A DNA stretch of 64,000 nucleotides from Paenibacillus glycinis (GTDB taxonomy: Bacteria; Bacillota; Bacilli; Paenibacillales; Paenibacillaceae). The DNA lies in contig NZ_JAAAMV010000012.1 of the NCBI RefSeq assembly GCF_009909185.1, forward strand, positions 124,001 through 188,000, given 5' to 3'. Below the pieces are notes generated by a model that had not been told where the DNA came from, searched no databases, and worked only from the letters and a program-made list of their open reading frames with translations. How positions within the stretch are numbered: the stretch's first letter is position 1; each line of letters opens with the position of its first letter. Positions 9,423-19,813 of the stretch are shown here, one piece after another. The translations under genes were made by a program, and so were the position numbers.

Positions 9423-9442
9423 TCCGCTGCGAAAAAGCAGCG
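9423..9442. repeat. Short perfect hairpin
   Basis: CCGCTGC and GCAGCGG separated by GAAAAA, upstream of the peroxidase gene. No T run on either strand; role unclear. Confidence 0.4.
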
Positions 9443-9514
9443 GTCCGTGTGCGCGGTTCGGGGCGGTTGCGCGGCTGCCGGATCAGCATGGGAGACCAAT
9501 CGGTCGACTCCGCC

Positions 9515-9607
9515 GGCCGTTGGGTCGGCCCTGGCGGCCGTTCGGTCGGCATGCAAAGCCAATGCGGCCGGAAAAGCATCGCGGCCGTTCGGTCGGCGCG
9601 CAAAGCC
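9515..9607. repeat. Three imperfect direct repeats in an intergenic region
   Basis: A 15-base unit, GGCCGTTCGGTCGGC, occurs at 9536-9550 and 9583-9597, with a one-mismatch copy at 9515-9529. The second and third copies also share GCAAAGCC downstream. The surrounding stretch 9359-9743 has no convincing gene. Function unknown. Confidence 0.6.
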
Positions 9608-9743
9608 GCGCTGGGCCATGTTGCGGCTCCGAAGCTAGGGCTTGACGTTCGAAAGGCAAAGCTAGCCTCGTGTAGCGAGCGGCTTGGAAATCCGTGCTAA
9701 GTTACGCAGCTCGAACGACATCGCATTGCCGATCGCTCCGCCC

Positions 9744-10622
9744 CTATTCTTCGCGCTGCAGCAGCCGGTGCGCGTATTGCTTCGGCGTGCAGCCGCTGTA
9801 GCGCTTGAACAGCTCGTAGAAATGCGCCATATTGGCGAAGCCGACATCGGCCGCGATCTCGGCGACGCTGCCGGGCCGCGTGACGAGCAGATGCTCCGCC
9901 TTGCGAATGCGCTGGCGGTTGACGTAATCGACGAAGGATACGCCTATTGATCGTTTGAAATACTTGGAGAAGGCGCTGTAGCTCATCCGGGCGATCCGGC
10001 TGACCTCGTCCATGTCGACGCGCTGGGCCAAATGCTCGTCCACGTAATCGAGAACCGGCCGCATCGTCGCGTCGTCGACGTACGCGTAGCCCTGCAGCAG
10101 CTCGCGGCGGTCGTGGCGCAGCAGGGTCAGGAGCAGCTGCTTGATGCGCATGCTGGCCGCGATCTCGTAGCCTTTGCGCTTCTCCATCATCTCCTTGTGG
10201 ATATCGAGAATAATGCCGGCCGTCTCCTGCCTCGCTTCGCCGTTTTCCCGAAAAATATAGTTCAATTCCTCGAGCGGCCGCACCAGCTCGGAGAAATGCC
10301 GGTAATACATCATCATCGCCGGGTCGAAATAGCGCTGCAAATCGACATGAAGCACGATGTAGACCAAGTCCTCCTCCGACGTCTTATGGCTGAGGTGCAG
10401 CTGCGAGGAGCCGATCATGACGATATCGCCGGGACGAAGCGCGTAGACGGCGCCGGCCGTATGCACGCCCATGGCGCCCCGCAGCACCAGGATCAGCTCG
10501 ACTTCCTTGTGATAATGCCATCGCCTTCCGGCCGGCTTGGGGCTCGCGTCGTCTTCGAACTGCCAGGCTTTGATGCACAGCTGCGGGTTCTGATAATGAA
10601 TCGGCTCTTGGAATTGCTCCAT
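9744..10622 (-). CDS. AraC-family transcriptional regulator
   Basis: 292 residues: N-terminal cupin domain (WHYHKEVELILVLRG about residues 35-50, LRPGDIVMIGSSQLH about 62-76) and a C-terminal double helix-turn-helix (DEVSRIARMSYSAFSKYFKR and VAEIAADVGFANMAHFYELFKR, then GCTPKQYAHR). The ATG at 10622 follows AGGAGG. It is divergent from the two oxidoreductase genes at 10755-12738 and probably controls them in response to a sugar or sugar acid. The ligand cannot be inferred. Confidence 0.92.
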   Translation of the reverse strand: MEQFQEPIHYQNPQLCIKAWQFEDDASPKPAGRRWHYHKEVELILVLRGAMGVHTAGAVYALRPGDIVMIGSSQLHLSHKTSEEDLVYIVLHVDLQRYFDPAMMMYYRHFSELVRPLEELNYIFRENGEARQETAGIILDIHKEMMEKRKGYEIAASMRIKQLLLTLLRHDRRELLQGYAYVDDATMRPVLDYVDEHLAQRVDMDEVSRIARMSYSAFSKYFKRSIGVSFVDYVNRQRIRKAEHLLVTRPGSVAEIAADVGFANMAHFYELFKRYSGCTPKQYAHRLLQREE

Positions 10623-10754
10623 CCGCGGATTTCCTCCTCGCCGTTCGTGTAGGATTGGATACAAACTCGCCAAAAATCGTGATTGTTGGCGGCTGGTGCC
10701 CCGTACTATGATGACTCATGAGCATTATACCTCAGAACAAGGAGCGAATCCGAT

Positions 10755-11732
10755 ATGAAAGTTGCGGTAGTGGGCTGCGGCGGCATGGGCCGCGTGCATG
10801 CGGAAAGCTACGCCCGAATGGACGGCGCGGAGCTCGTCGGGGTCTGCGACATCGACGGAACGGCTGCCGGCGAGCTGGCGGCGATAACGGGCGCGCGCCC
10901 GTACCAGTCGTTCGAGCGGCTGCTGGAGGAAACGGCCCCCGAGGCGGTCAGCATCGCGCTGCCGAGCCATCTGCATAAAGAATACGCGCTCAAGGCGGCG
11001 GCGGCGGGCAAGCATGTCATCTGCGAGAAGCCGATCGCCCTTACGCTGGAGGACGCGGACGCGATGATCGAAGCCTGCCGGGCAGCGGGCGTATCGCTGT
11101 TCGTCGGACATGTCGTGCGTTTCTTCCCGGAATACGAACAGCTTCGCCGGCAGCTCGCGGACGGCCGGATCGGCGTCCCCGGCGTCGTCCACGCGAAGCG
11201 CGGCGGCGGCCATCCGGCCGAAGCGAAAAGCTGGTTCGGCGACGCGGACAAAAGCGGCGGCGTCATCGTCGACATGATGATCCACGATATCGATTTCGTG
11301 CGTTGGACGCTGGGCGAACCGAAGTCCGTCTATGCCTTGAACAAACGCGACGACCGCATGGATTACGCGCTGGTCACGCTGGAATTTCGGAGCGGCGCCG
11401 CCGCCAACCTGGAAGGGTTCTGGGGGTATCCCGGACCGTTTCATTACGCGGCGGAATTCGCCGGCTCGGAAGGCGTCATCCGGCTGGACAGCACGAAAGC
11501 CGGCTCGCTGACGGTCCGCAAGGCCGAACGCGCGCAGGCGGGCGGTCCGGTCGTCGAGATCCCGCAAAGCGCCAGCGCGCTCAGCCCGTACGACCTGGAG
11601 CTGGCGCATTTCCTGGCCTGCCTCCGCGACGGCTCGGAGCCGGCCGTCACGGCGGCGGATGCCCGCGAAGCGCTCAGAATCAGCTTGGCCGCGCTGGAAT
11701 CGATCCGCACCGGCCTAACCATTACGCTATAA
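10755..11732 (+). CDS. Gfo/Idh/MocA-family oxidoreductase
   Basis: NAD(P)-dependent dehydrogenase (325 residues). The N-terminal Rossmann fold carries GCGGMGRVH at 8-16, and the CEKPIAL motif near residue 92 includes the conserved lysine of the family. The C-terminal alpha/beta domain has the metal-free catalytic His region MMIHDIDFVRWTLG. Such enzymes oxidise cyclitols, sugars or glycosides. First of two tandem paralogues, 19 nt before the next start, in a likely operon opposite an AraC regulator. Exact substrate unknown. Confidence 0.92.
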   Translation: MKVAVVGCGGMGRVHAESYARMDGAELVGVCDIDGTAAGELAAITGARPYQSFERLLEETAPEAVSIALPSHLHKEYALKAAAAGKHVICEKPIALTLEDADAMIEACRAAGVSLFVGHVVRFFPEYEQLRRQLADGRIGVPGVVHAKRGGGHPAEAKSWFGDADKSGGVIVDMMIHDIDFVRWTLGEPKSVYALNKRDDRMDYALVTLEFRSGAAANLEGFWGYPGPFHYAAEFAGSEGVIRLDSTKAGSLTVRKAERAQAGGPVVEIPQSASALSPYDLELAHFLACLRDGSEPAVTAADAREALRISLAALESIRTGLTITL

Positions 11733-11751
11733 CCGAGAAGGAGGAGCAGCG

Positions 11752-12738
11752 GTGAAAAAACTTAAAGTTGGCCTAATCAGCTTCGCCCACGGCCATGCGT
11801 TCAGCTACTATGCAAGCCTTCGCTCCTTGCCGGAGGTCGAGATCGTCGGCATCGCGGACGAGTCGGCCGAGCGCGTGCGGCAGCTCGTCGAGCGCGACGG
11901 CGTGCCGTACTTCGGCGATTACCGGCAATTGCTGGCCGGCGACGCGGACGCGGTCGTCATCTGCGCGGAAAACGTGCGTCACGCGGAGCTGACGATCGCC
12001 GCGGCGCAAGCCGGGAAGCATGTGCTGTGCGAGAAGCCGCTCGGCATCAGCGTCGCCGAGATGGAAGCGATGATCGCGGCCTGCCGGGAAAACGGCGTCC
12101 AACTGATGACGGCATTCCCCTGCCGCTATTTGCCGGCCGTCGCGGAAGCCAAAGCAGCCATCGCCCGGGGCGAGATCGGCGAGATCGTCGCGGTCAAAGG
12201 CACGAACCGAGGATCGAACCCCGGCGGCTGGTTCGTCGATCGCGAGCTATCTGGAGGCGGCGCGGTGCTGGACCATACGGTGCATGTCATGGACCTCATC
12301 AACTGGATGCTCGGCGCGAAGGTCAGCGAGGTGTACGCTTACGCGGCGACGCGCTTCGGCGCGGCGGAGATCGACGACGCGGGACTGGTCCACGTCAAAT
12401 TCGACACGGGCGCGTTCGCCGTCATCGATACGAGCTGGTCCCGTCCGAGATCGTTTCCGACCTGGGGGGACGTGACGATGGAGATCATCGGCACGGACGG
12501 CGTCATCTCCGTCGACGGGTTCGCCCAGAAGAACGAGGTGTACAGCGACGGCGACGGCAAAGGCACCTGGAGCTATTGGGGCGACGACATGGACGAGCTG
12601 ATGATCCGCGACTTCGTCCGCGCCTTGCTGGACGGCGCGGCGGTGCCCGTCACGGGCGAGGACGGCCTGCGTTCCGCGGAGGTCGCCCTTGCCGCCTATG
12701 AATCATCCAAGCTTGGCCAACCGGTCAGCTTGGCGTAA
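11752..12738 (+). CDS. Gfo/Idh/MocA-family oxidoreductase
   Basis: 328 residues, GTG start preceded by AAGGAGGAG. The Rossmann domain is atypical at the first loop (GLISFAHGHAFSYY replaces the usual GxGxxG), but CEKPLGIS and DHTVHVMDLINWMLG are in the expected places. Tandem with the similar enzyme upstream. Two such enzymes side by side often act in sequence on a keto-sugar intermediate; that is inference from context. Confidence 0.9.
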   Translation: MKKLKVGLISFAHGHAFSYYASLRSLPEVEIVGIADESAERVRQLVERDGVPYFGDYRQLLAGDADAVVICAENVRHAELTIAAAQAGKHVLCEKPLGISVAEMEAMIAACRENGVQLMTAFPCRYLPAVAEAKAAIARGEIGEIVAVKGTNRGSNPGGWFVDRELSGGGAVLDHTVHVMDLINWMLGAKVSEVYAYAATRFGAAEIDDAGLVHVKFDTGAFAVIDTSWSRPRSFPTWGDVTMEIIGTDGVISVDGFAQKNEVYSDGDGKGTWSYWGDDMDELMIRDFVRALLDGAAVPVTGEDGLRSAEVALAAYESSKLGQPVSLA

Positions 12739-12743
12739 ACGAG

Positions 12744-12769
12744 CGAGCGCCCGTGTCCGCGGGCGCTCG
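12744..12769 (+). terminator. Hairpin directly after the oxidoreductase operon
   Basis: CGAGCGCCCG pairs perfectly with CGGGCGCTCG around a 6-base loop. It lacks a T tract; the second hairpin at 12810 probably completes termination. Confidence 0.55.
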
Positions 12770-12809
12770 TGACAATATGGCGATCAAACGACGTATCGCC
12801 GCAACAAGG

Positions 12810-12851
12810 GCCCTTTCGCCTCCCACTCGGGAGAACGGAAGGGCTTTTCGT
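12810..12851 (+). terminator. Rho-independent terminator
   Basis: Outer stem GCCCTTTCG (12810-12818) with CGGAAGGGC (12836-12844), inner stem CTCCC/GGGAG, then TTTTCGTTT. Confidence 0.75.
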
Positions 12852-13045
12852 TTATCCGCTTAGGCTTGAACCTGTCGCAGATGGCGAACAAGATCATATT
12901 TCCTATTTTTGGATATTCATATGTCGTTGCGAATTTTGCTATAAAATGTCATATCCTGCCGGGCGTTGTGTTATATTATTCTCAGAAACTACCAACGTTT
13001 CATAGTTTTCAACACATCCAAGCAGCAAAAGGAGAGAGCAGTAAC

Positions 13046-14518
<1,473 letters not shown>

Positions 14519-14575
14519 GTTTAACGGACAAGTTCGCGCCTCGAACGCGCGTACAGCTAAATATCTCTTCTTGTC

Positions 14576-14612
14576 AGGCCAACCGGTCCATTTCCCGGTT
14601 GGCCTTTCTTTA
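14576..14612 (+). terminator. Rho-independent terminator after the collagen-like gene
   Basis: Perfect 11-pair stem AGGCCAACCGG (14576-14586) with CCGGTTGGCCT (14595-14605), followed by TTCTTT. Confidence 0.93.
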
Positions 14613-14650
14613 TGCCCGGGTACGATGGCGGCAGCCGGAGAAACGCGCAT

Positions 14651-14694
14651 AATAAAAGGGCCGGGAGCACCTCGTAACAGGTGTCCCGGCCCTT
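14651..14694 (-). terminator. Rho-independent terminator for the MFS transcript
   Basis: AAGGGCCGGGA (14656-14666) pairs with TCCCGGCCCTT (14684-14694) with further pairing in the loop. Read on the - strand it is followed by TTTATTATG. Confidence 0.88.
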
Positions 14695-14722
14695 GCCTGG
14701 CCGCATGCTCTGGATCAAGCGA

Positions 14723-15243
14723 TTAATAGACTTCGAGTTCGAACAAGGAGTACCCGTACTGCGTGGTCCGTTCCGTCCCGGTTACTTTAACGTAACGCGC
14801 TTCGGTCGGATTGATAAGCAGATTAGCGATGCCTTCGCGACCGCTTGTTGTGGCGTACGCCGACTTCCAGGTCGAGCCGTCTGCGGACAACTCTGCTCGG
14901 TAAGCTTTGGCGGCGGCGTTCTCCCAGTTCAGCACGACGCGCTTGATCGTCGTCACCTCTCCCAGATCAACGCTGATCCATTGCGGGTCGACGCCGTGGC
15001 GGGATTCCCAGCGCGTGCTTTTGCTGCCATCTACCGCGAAACTGCCGCTTTGCAGCGGTCCTTCGGAAGTCGTTGTCGATTTGTTCAACGCCAGGTTACG
15101 CGAAGAGCCCAGCGTGACCGACTGCAGAACCGAGTCATTCTTGTAGCCGGTTGCCCCGACCGTGATCGCGTTCGGTTTAGCGTCGATGAACAGCGCGGCA
15201 TCCAGCGTGTCCGCTTGCATTTCGCGTCCAGCTGCGTCGTTCT
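14723..15243 (-). pseudogene. 3' remnant of an F5/8 type C (discoidin/CBM32) domain protein
   Basis: About 170 residues of unmistakable discoidin-type domain: NLALNKSTTTSEGPLQSG, DGSKSTRWES, WISVDLGEVTTIKRVVLNWE, ARYVKVTGTERT and a terminal SLFELEVY. These domains normally form the C-terminal carbohydrate-binding end of large secreted glycosidases. Here the frame starts abruptly a few bases after the MFS stop codon; upstream the same frame reads only antisense-like sequence within the MFS gene. There is no start codon with a ribosome site (an ATG at 15220 is unsupported) and no signal peptide. Interpreted as what is left after deletion of the 5' part. Confidence 0.8.
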
Positions 15244-15246
15244 GAC

Positions 15247-16494
15247 CTACACTACCTCGCCCCGCCTGCGCAGCAGAACGAACAGCACCGCGCAGCACGC
15301 CGCGCACAGCAGCGCCATCAGCGCGATGAAGACATATCCGGCCTGCATGCCGATAAGCTGTCCCGGGGCCGAGCCGCCTTCGCCTTCGCCGAACAGCCCG
15401 CGGACGAACTCGATCACGTACCCGATGAACAGATTCCCGATCACGCTGGCGATGCCCATGAGCGTCACCGTGAACGTGATGGCCGTATCCGTTCCTTTGG
15501 GATAGCGCTTCGCGATCATCGCCATGACGGTCGGATAGATCGGGGCGATGCCGGCGCCCGCGATCGCGAACAGGATCGCGCCCCGCTCCCCGATCAGGAT
15601 CGCCGCCAAGCTGCAGATGCCCGAGAAGGCGGCGAAGATCATCACCGATCTCGTGTAGCCGATCCGGTCGGTCACGGGGCCGAGGAACAGCCGCGCCAGC
15701 GTGAAGAAGAGGAAGAAGAGGGACAGCATGCCGGAGGCGTCGCCCATGCTCCAGCCGTACGCCTTCTCCAGAAAATTGACGAGCCAGCTGCCCACCGCCA
15801 GCTCGGAGACGACGCCGAACGACAGAATCGCGACGATCAGCCAAGCGATGCGGTCTCGCAGCAGCGAGCGGTACGAGGTCTGCTCCCCCGTCTCATGCCG
15901 CTCTTCCTCCGGAAACTTGCCCCACAGCGAAGGGATGATCGGCAGCACCGCCAGCGACAGCATGATCAGGTACATGCCCCGCCAGCCGAGCATGCCTCCG
16001 CCCGGCAGCTGCCAGCCCATCATGGACGCGGCGATCAAGGGCGCGACGATGGAGCTGAGCCCGTAGAAGAAATGCGCCAGGTTCATCATCGTGCCCGTGT
16101 TGCGGATGAAGATGCGGGCGGCCATGATCGCGAGCCCGATCTCCAGCATGCCGTTGCCGATGTACATGAGGAAGTAGGATGCCGAGAGAAACCCGTAGCC
16201 CTGCGCCGCATGCATCAGCACGCCGGCGATCGCCATGGACGCGAACGCGCCGATCCCCGTCCACTTGATGCCGATCCGCCGCGACAACGCCGACGTGAAC
16301 GTGCAGGCCGCCAGGTAGCCGAGCGAATTCAAAGCGAGCAGCATGCCGAGCTGCCCCTCGTCAAGATTGAAATCCGCCTGCATGCGGGGAATGGCCGGCC
16401 CTTTGATGTTTTCCGAGAACCCGAAAACCAGGAATCCGCCGAAAACGACGACCAACAGCAGGACGTCGTTGAGCTTGAACATTATTTTTCGCAT
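15247..16494 (-). CDS. Major facilitator superfamily transporter
   Basis: 415 residues with twelve predicted hydrophobic segments. Loop 2-3 carries ALSRRIGIKWTG and the equivalent in the second half is GPVTDRIGYTRS, the usual MFS signatures. It resembles sugar- or glycoside-type symporters of the FucP/YtbD kind, but the substrate is not determinable. The start at 16494 has a distant GAGG. Ends RRRGEVV, immediately before the F5/8C remnant. Confidence 0.88.
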   Translation of the reverse strand: MRKIMFKLNDVLLLVVVFGGFLVFGFSENIKGPAIPRMQADFNLDEGQLGMLLALNSLGYLAACTFTSALSRRIGIKWTGIGAFASMAIAGVLMHAAQGYGFLSASYFLMYIGNGMLEIGLAIMAARIFIRNTGTMMNLAHFFYGLSSIVAPLIAASMMGWQLPGGGMLGWRGMYLIMLSLAVLPIIPSLWGKFPEEERHETGEQTSYRSLLRDRIAWLIVAILSFGVVSELAVGSWLVNFLEKAYGWSMGDASGMLSLFFLFFTLARLFLGPVTDRIGYTRSVMIFAAFSGICSLAAILIGERGAILFAIAGAGIAPIYPTVMAMIAKRYPKGTDTAITFTVTLMGIASVIGNLFIGYVIEFVRGLFGEGEGGSAPGQLIGMQAGYVFIALMALLCAACCAVLFVLLRRRGEVV

Positions 16495-16603
16495 GCGCGC
16501 TTATGCCTCGTTTAAGGAAGATTAGCCCCTCGGTCGCCCTCGGAGACCTCTTCATATTCCATGGTATCGCCAAATTTGTCAATCGCTGCGCTGCGGGAAA
16601 GCA

Positions 16604-16628
16604 AAAAAGAGCCGCTCGCATGAGCGGC
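16604..16628 (-). terminator. Rho-independent terminator after the GAPDH gene
   Basis: GCCGCTC (16611-16617) pairs with GAGCGGC (16622-16628); on the - strand the stem is followed by TCTTTTTTGC. Confidence 0.9.
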
Positions 16629-16693
16629 CCTCGATCATCCGGCGCCGGCCGTGATTTCCCGTCACCGGCACGGAATGCCCGGACGTTCCGTCG

Positions 16694-17692
16694 TTATTTG
16701 TCCGCCAAGAACGCGGCAACTTCCGCCAGACGCGTAGCGAAGCCCCATTCGTTGTCGTACCAGGTCGCAACGGACAGGAGCTCGCCTTCCACGTGCGTGA
16801 GCGGCAGATCGATGATCGACGTATGCGGGTCGCCGACGATGCGCGATGATGCCCATTCGCCTTCCAGCACGTCGAGCACGCCCTTCAGCGGGCCTTCCTT
16901 GGCCGCGCCGCGGAACATATCGTTCACTTCCTGCACGTTGCAAGGCTTCTCCGTGATCAGGTTCAGCTCGGCGATGCTGCCCGTGCGGGTCGGGATGCGG
17001 TACGCTTTGCCCGTGATCTGCAGGTCCGGCCAGATGAACTTGAGCGCCTTGGCCGCGCCCGACGAGGACGGAATGATGTTCTCGGCAGCCGCCCAGGAGT
17101 CCCGGCGGTCGCGCATCGGCTGATCCGTCAACGATTGGGTGTTGGTATAGGAATGGACCGTGGAGAACAGCCCGAATTTGATGCCGTAGTTTTCTTTGAC
17201 CAGCTTGACGACGGCGGCCAGGGCGTTGGTCGTGCAGCTGGCCATGCTGATGATGCGGTGCTTCTCGGGATCGAAGCTGTCGAGGTTGATGCCCTTCAGC
17301 AATACCGCGTCGCAATCGTCGAGGGTCTTGCTCGGCCCGCTGATCAGGACGCGCTTCGCGCCGCGGTCCAGATGCACCTGCGCGACGGAACGGACGACGG
17401 CGCGGCCCGTGCAATCGACGACCAGATCCACGCCGAGCGCCTTCCAGTCCGGCACTTCCTGCGAGGAATTAATATAGAGAATCTCTCGTCCGCCGATGAC
17501 CATCGCGCCTTCTCGGGCGGATACGTCCTCGTGCCAACGCTTATAGTTGGAATCCACTTCGAACAGCGCGGCGAGCGTGCCCTCGTCCTTGATATCCGAC
17601 ACCGACACCGGAACGAAAAGCTTGTCCTGAAGCGCCACGCGCAGCAGCGTTCTGCCGATGCGGCCAAATCCGAAAATCGCAATTTTACCCAT
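16694..17692 (-). CDS. gap: Glyceraldehyde-3-phosphate dehydrogenase
   Basis: Glycolytic or gluconeogenic dehydrogenase oxidising glyceraldehyde 3-phosphate (332 residues, normal length). N-terminal NAD fold FGFGRIGRTLLR at 7-18, catalytic C153 in ASCTTNA, base H180 in STVHSYTNTQ, and WYDNEWGFATR near the end. D33 in VSDIKD occupies the NAD-selecting position, which suggests NAD preference. The ATG at 17692 follows GGAGG. It stands alone, not in the usual gap-pgk-tpi cluster, so it may be a second copy; the partner cannot be checked here. Confidence 0.93.
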   Translation of the reverse strand: MGKIAIFGFGRIGRTLLRVALQDKLFVPVSVSDIKDEGTLAALFEVDSNYKRWHEDVSAREGAMVIGGREILYINSSQEVPDWKALGVDLVVDCTGRAVVRSVAQVHLDRGAKRVLISGPSKTLDDCDAVLLKGINLDSFDPEKHRIISMASCTTNALAAVVKLVKENYGIKFGLFSTVHSYTNTQSLTDQPMRDRRDSWAAAENIIPSSSGAAKALKFIWPDLQITGKAYRIPTRTGSIAELNLITEKPCNVQEVNDMFRGAAKEGPLKGVLDVLEGEWASSRIVGDPHTSIIDLPLTHVEGELLSVATWYDNEWGFATRLAEVAAFLADK

Positions 17693-17788
17693 TTTTCTCA
17701 GCCTCCATAGCAAGATGTTGTCGACGGGTATAGTGTACTCTTCTGCGCGCCCGAAGTCCAACGAAGGCCAGATTCCCGGTTGCGGGGG

Positions 17789-18619
17789 TCAATGAAGATT
17801 TTGTAAAAAGGCGAGACTGCCCGCGGCTTCCCGCTCTTCCAGCCCGTGCATGACGAGCGGTCCGTCGAACCCGGCCGTCCGCAGCAGGCGAAGGTAACCG
17901 GCGAAATCCAGATCGCCTTGTCCGACCGCCGCGAATGCCGGCTCGCTCCCTGCGCCGGCGCGGATGTCCTTCGCATGGGCCAGCACGATCTCCTCCGCCA
18001 GCAGGTCCGCCGCTTCCTGCAGCGTCCCGGACCAGGAAGCGCAGTCGCGCCCGGCGACGAGATTGGCGGCGTCGAACACGATCTTCAGATGCCGCGACTG
18101 CAAGGTGTCGAGCAGCCTCCGGGCCGACCTCGCATCGTTGACCACGTTCGCGGCTTCGGGCTCCAGCGCGAGCACGACGCCGTGCCGTTCCGCGATCGGA
18201 AGCGCCCGTGCCATGCAATCCAGCATGTCGCGCCATGCTTCGGCGCTTCGGTTGTCGGGATGCGCCTTCCACATATCCAGCGGATCGCGGCTGCCCGACC
18301 CGAGCGTCACGATCCGCACGTCCATGTGGACGCACATGGCGGCCAGATGCTCCAGCCGCGCCAGGCCTTCCGCCCGCGCCGCCGGATCGGGATGCGCCAT
18401 GTTGAAGGTGCCCGACACGGCTTCGATCGCGATGCCCCTGCCCGCCGCTTCCTCGCGCACGCGCAAGGCGACGGCTTCGTCGTAACGCTCCGGCATGGAC
18501 GCCATGCCCGCGCAGGCCATATTGAACTGCATGCTTGCGAAGCCGTGCGCGCGGACGGCATCCAACGTCTCGGCCAGCGAGTCGCGCTTGAAGGTTTTGG
18601 CGAAGATGCCGATTCTCAT
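17789..18619 (-). CDS. Sugar phosphate isomerase/epimerase family (TIM barrel)
   Basis: 276 residues of the xylose-isomerase-like TIM-barrel family. The metal ligands expected of the family are visible: E in LALEPEAANVV, D in VFDAANLV, H in VLAHAKDI and E in MHGLEERE. It starts 5 nt after the stop of a Gfo/Idh/MocA gene, forming the common epimerase-oxidoreductase pair used in 3-keto sugar or cyclitol metabolism. Start ATG (18619) with GGGGAGCG upstream. Substrate unknown. Confidence 0.88.
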   Translation of the reverse strand: MRIGIFAKTFKRDSLAETLDAVRAHGFASMQFNMACAGMASMPERYDEAVALRVREEAAGRGIAIEAVSGTFNMAHPDPAARAEGLARLEHLAAMCVHMDVRIVTLGSGSRDPLDMWKAHPDNRSAEAWRDMLDCMARALPIAERHGVVLALEPEAANVVNDARSARRLLDTLQSRHLKIVFDAANLVAGRDCASWSGTLQEAADLLAEEIVLAHAKDIRAGAGSEPAFAAVGQGDLDFAGYLRLLRTAGFDGPLVMHGLEEREAAGSLAFLQNLH

Positions 18620-18624
18620 GCCCG

Positions 18625-19716
18625 TTACACGCTCCCCGCGACGTCGGCGAGCCGGACCTTGCGGCCGCCCTGCGCCGATTCGGCGATGGCTGCCATGGCG
18701 CGCATCGCCGCAAGCCCATCCTGCACGTCCGCCCCGCGCTGCGGCGCGCCGTTCAGGATCGCGTCCGCAAAGCCTTCCACCTGCAGCTTGAAGAAATGGG
18801 CATCCGCGCCGAGCGGCTTGCGCGAGGCGCCCTCCCGCGTCGAGAACAGCTCGACGTCGCTGGACTTGAACCGCCACGGATGATAGGTCGTGCCCGTTAC
18901 GCTGCCATGCTCGCCATAGACCTGGAACCCCTCGTGCCAGTCCATCCTGACCGGGATCGTCAGGTCGAGATGGCCGATGGCCCCGCTTGCGAATTCGGCG
19001 GCGGCGAACCAGCAGTGCGCTTCGAATTTGCGGACGTAGCTTGCCTGCACGGATACGATGTCCCCGCCCAGGAAACGCGCCGTGTCGACCAGATGACTGC
19101 CGTGCGTGAGCATGAAGTAGCGCTGCTTGTCGCCCGTGGGATCCTCCTCCGGCTTGCGCGAAGCGGCGCTTCGAACCGGGATCGGCTGGATATTATCCGT
19201 CACCGCGTAGCGATAAACGGAATCGCAATACCACGCCTTCAGCGCCAGCATCTCGCCCATCTCTTCCCGGATGAAATCGCGCGCAGCGACGATGCCGGGA
19301 TCGAAGCGCTTCATGTTGCCGACCTGCAGGACCAGCCCCGTCCGGGCGACCGTCTCCGCCAGCGCCTCGCATTGTTCGATCGTCGTGCCGAGCGGCTTCT
19401 CGACGAGCACATGCTTGCCCGCCTCGAGGGCGCTCGTCGCCGCGCCGACGTGAAACGCGTCCGCGATGCCCACGATGACGGCATCCACGTTCGGATCCGC
19501 CAGCATGGCGTCGTAGTCGGAGTAGACGGCGCGCGGCTCGTGAATGGCGGCCATCCGCGCCGTCAAGTCCTCCGCGACGTCGCAGATCGCGTAAAGCTCG
19601 GCGTTGTTCGCCCGCCGGCAGGCGTCGAAATGCGCGGCCTGCGAGATCGGCCCGCATCCGAGCACGCCGATACGCAGCCGTCGATGCCGATTGTCTTCCG
19701 TATTCCCGGTAGCCAT
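18625..19716 (-). CDS. Gfo/Idh/MocA-family oxidoreductase
   Basis: 363 residues. Rossmann motif GVLGCGPISQAAH near 16-28, VEKPLGTT with the conserved lysine near 107, and the C-terminal domain with LTHGSHLVDTARFLGG. The ATG at 19716 follows AAGGAGG; the frame extends 13 codons upstream without support. Upstream partner of the TIM-barrel gene at 17789. Likely oxidises or reduces a sugar derivative using NAD(P). Confidence 0.92.
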   Translation of the reverse strand: MATGNTEDNRHRRLRIGVLGCGPISQAAHFDACRRANNAELYAICDVAEDLTARMAAIHEPRAVYSDYDAMLADPNVDAVIVGIADAFHVGAATSALEAGKHVLVEKPLGTTIEQCEALAETVARTGLVLQVGNMKRFDPGIVAARDFIREEMGEMLALKAWYCDSVYRYAVTDNIQPIPVRSAASRKPEEDPTGDKQRYFMLTHGSHLVDTARFLGGDIVSVQASYVRKFEAHCWFAAAEFASGAIGHLDLTIPVRMDWHEGFQVYGEHGSVTGTTYHPWRFKSSDVELFSTREGASRKPLGADAHFFKLQVEGFADAILNGAPQRGADVQDGLAAMRAMAAIAESAQGGRKVRLADVAGSV

Positions 19717-19813
19717 AAGATCAATCCTCCTTGTGCGACCCCGGCACCGCATCACCCGTGCGGCGGCCTGAATCGCACGCCTGTCTGTCGTTCAAGTATA
19801 CCTGAACCGGCGG

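Noticed and set aside
9389-9619. 76-codon - strand frame over the triplicate repeat
   Set aside because: No ribosome site and a composition typical of noise; the repeats alone explain the open frame.
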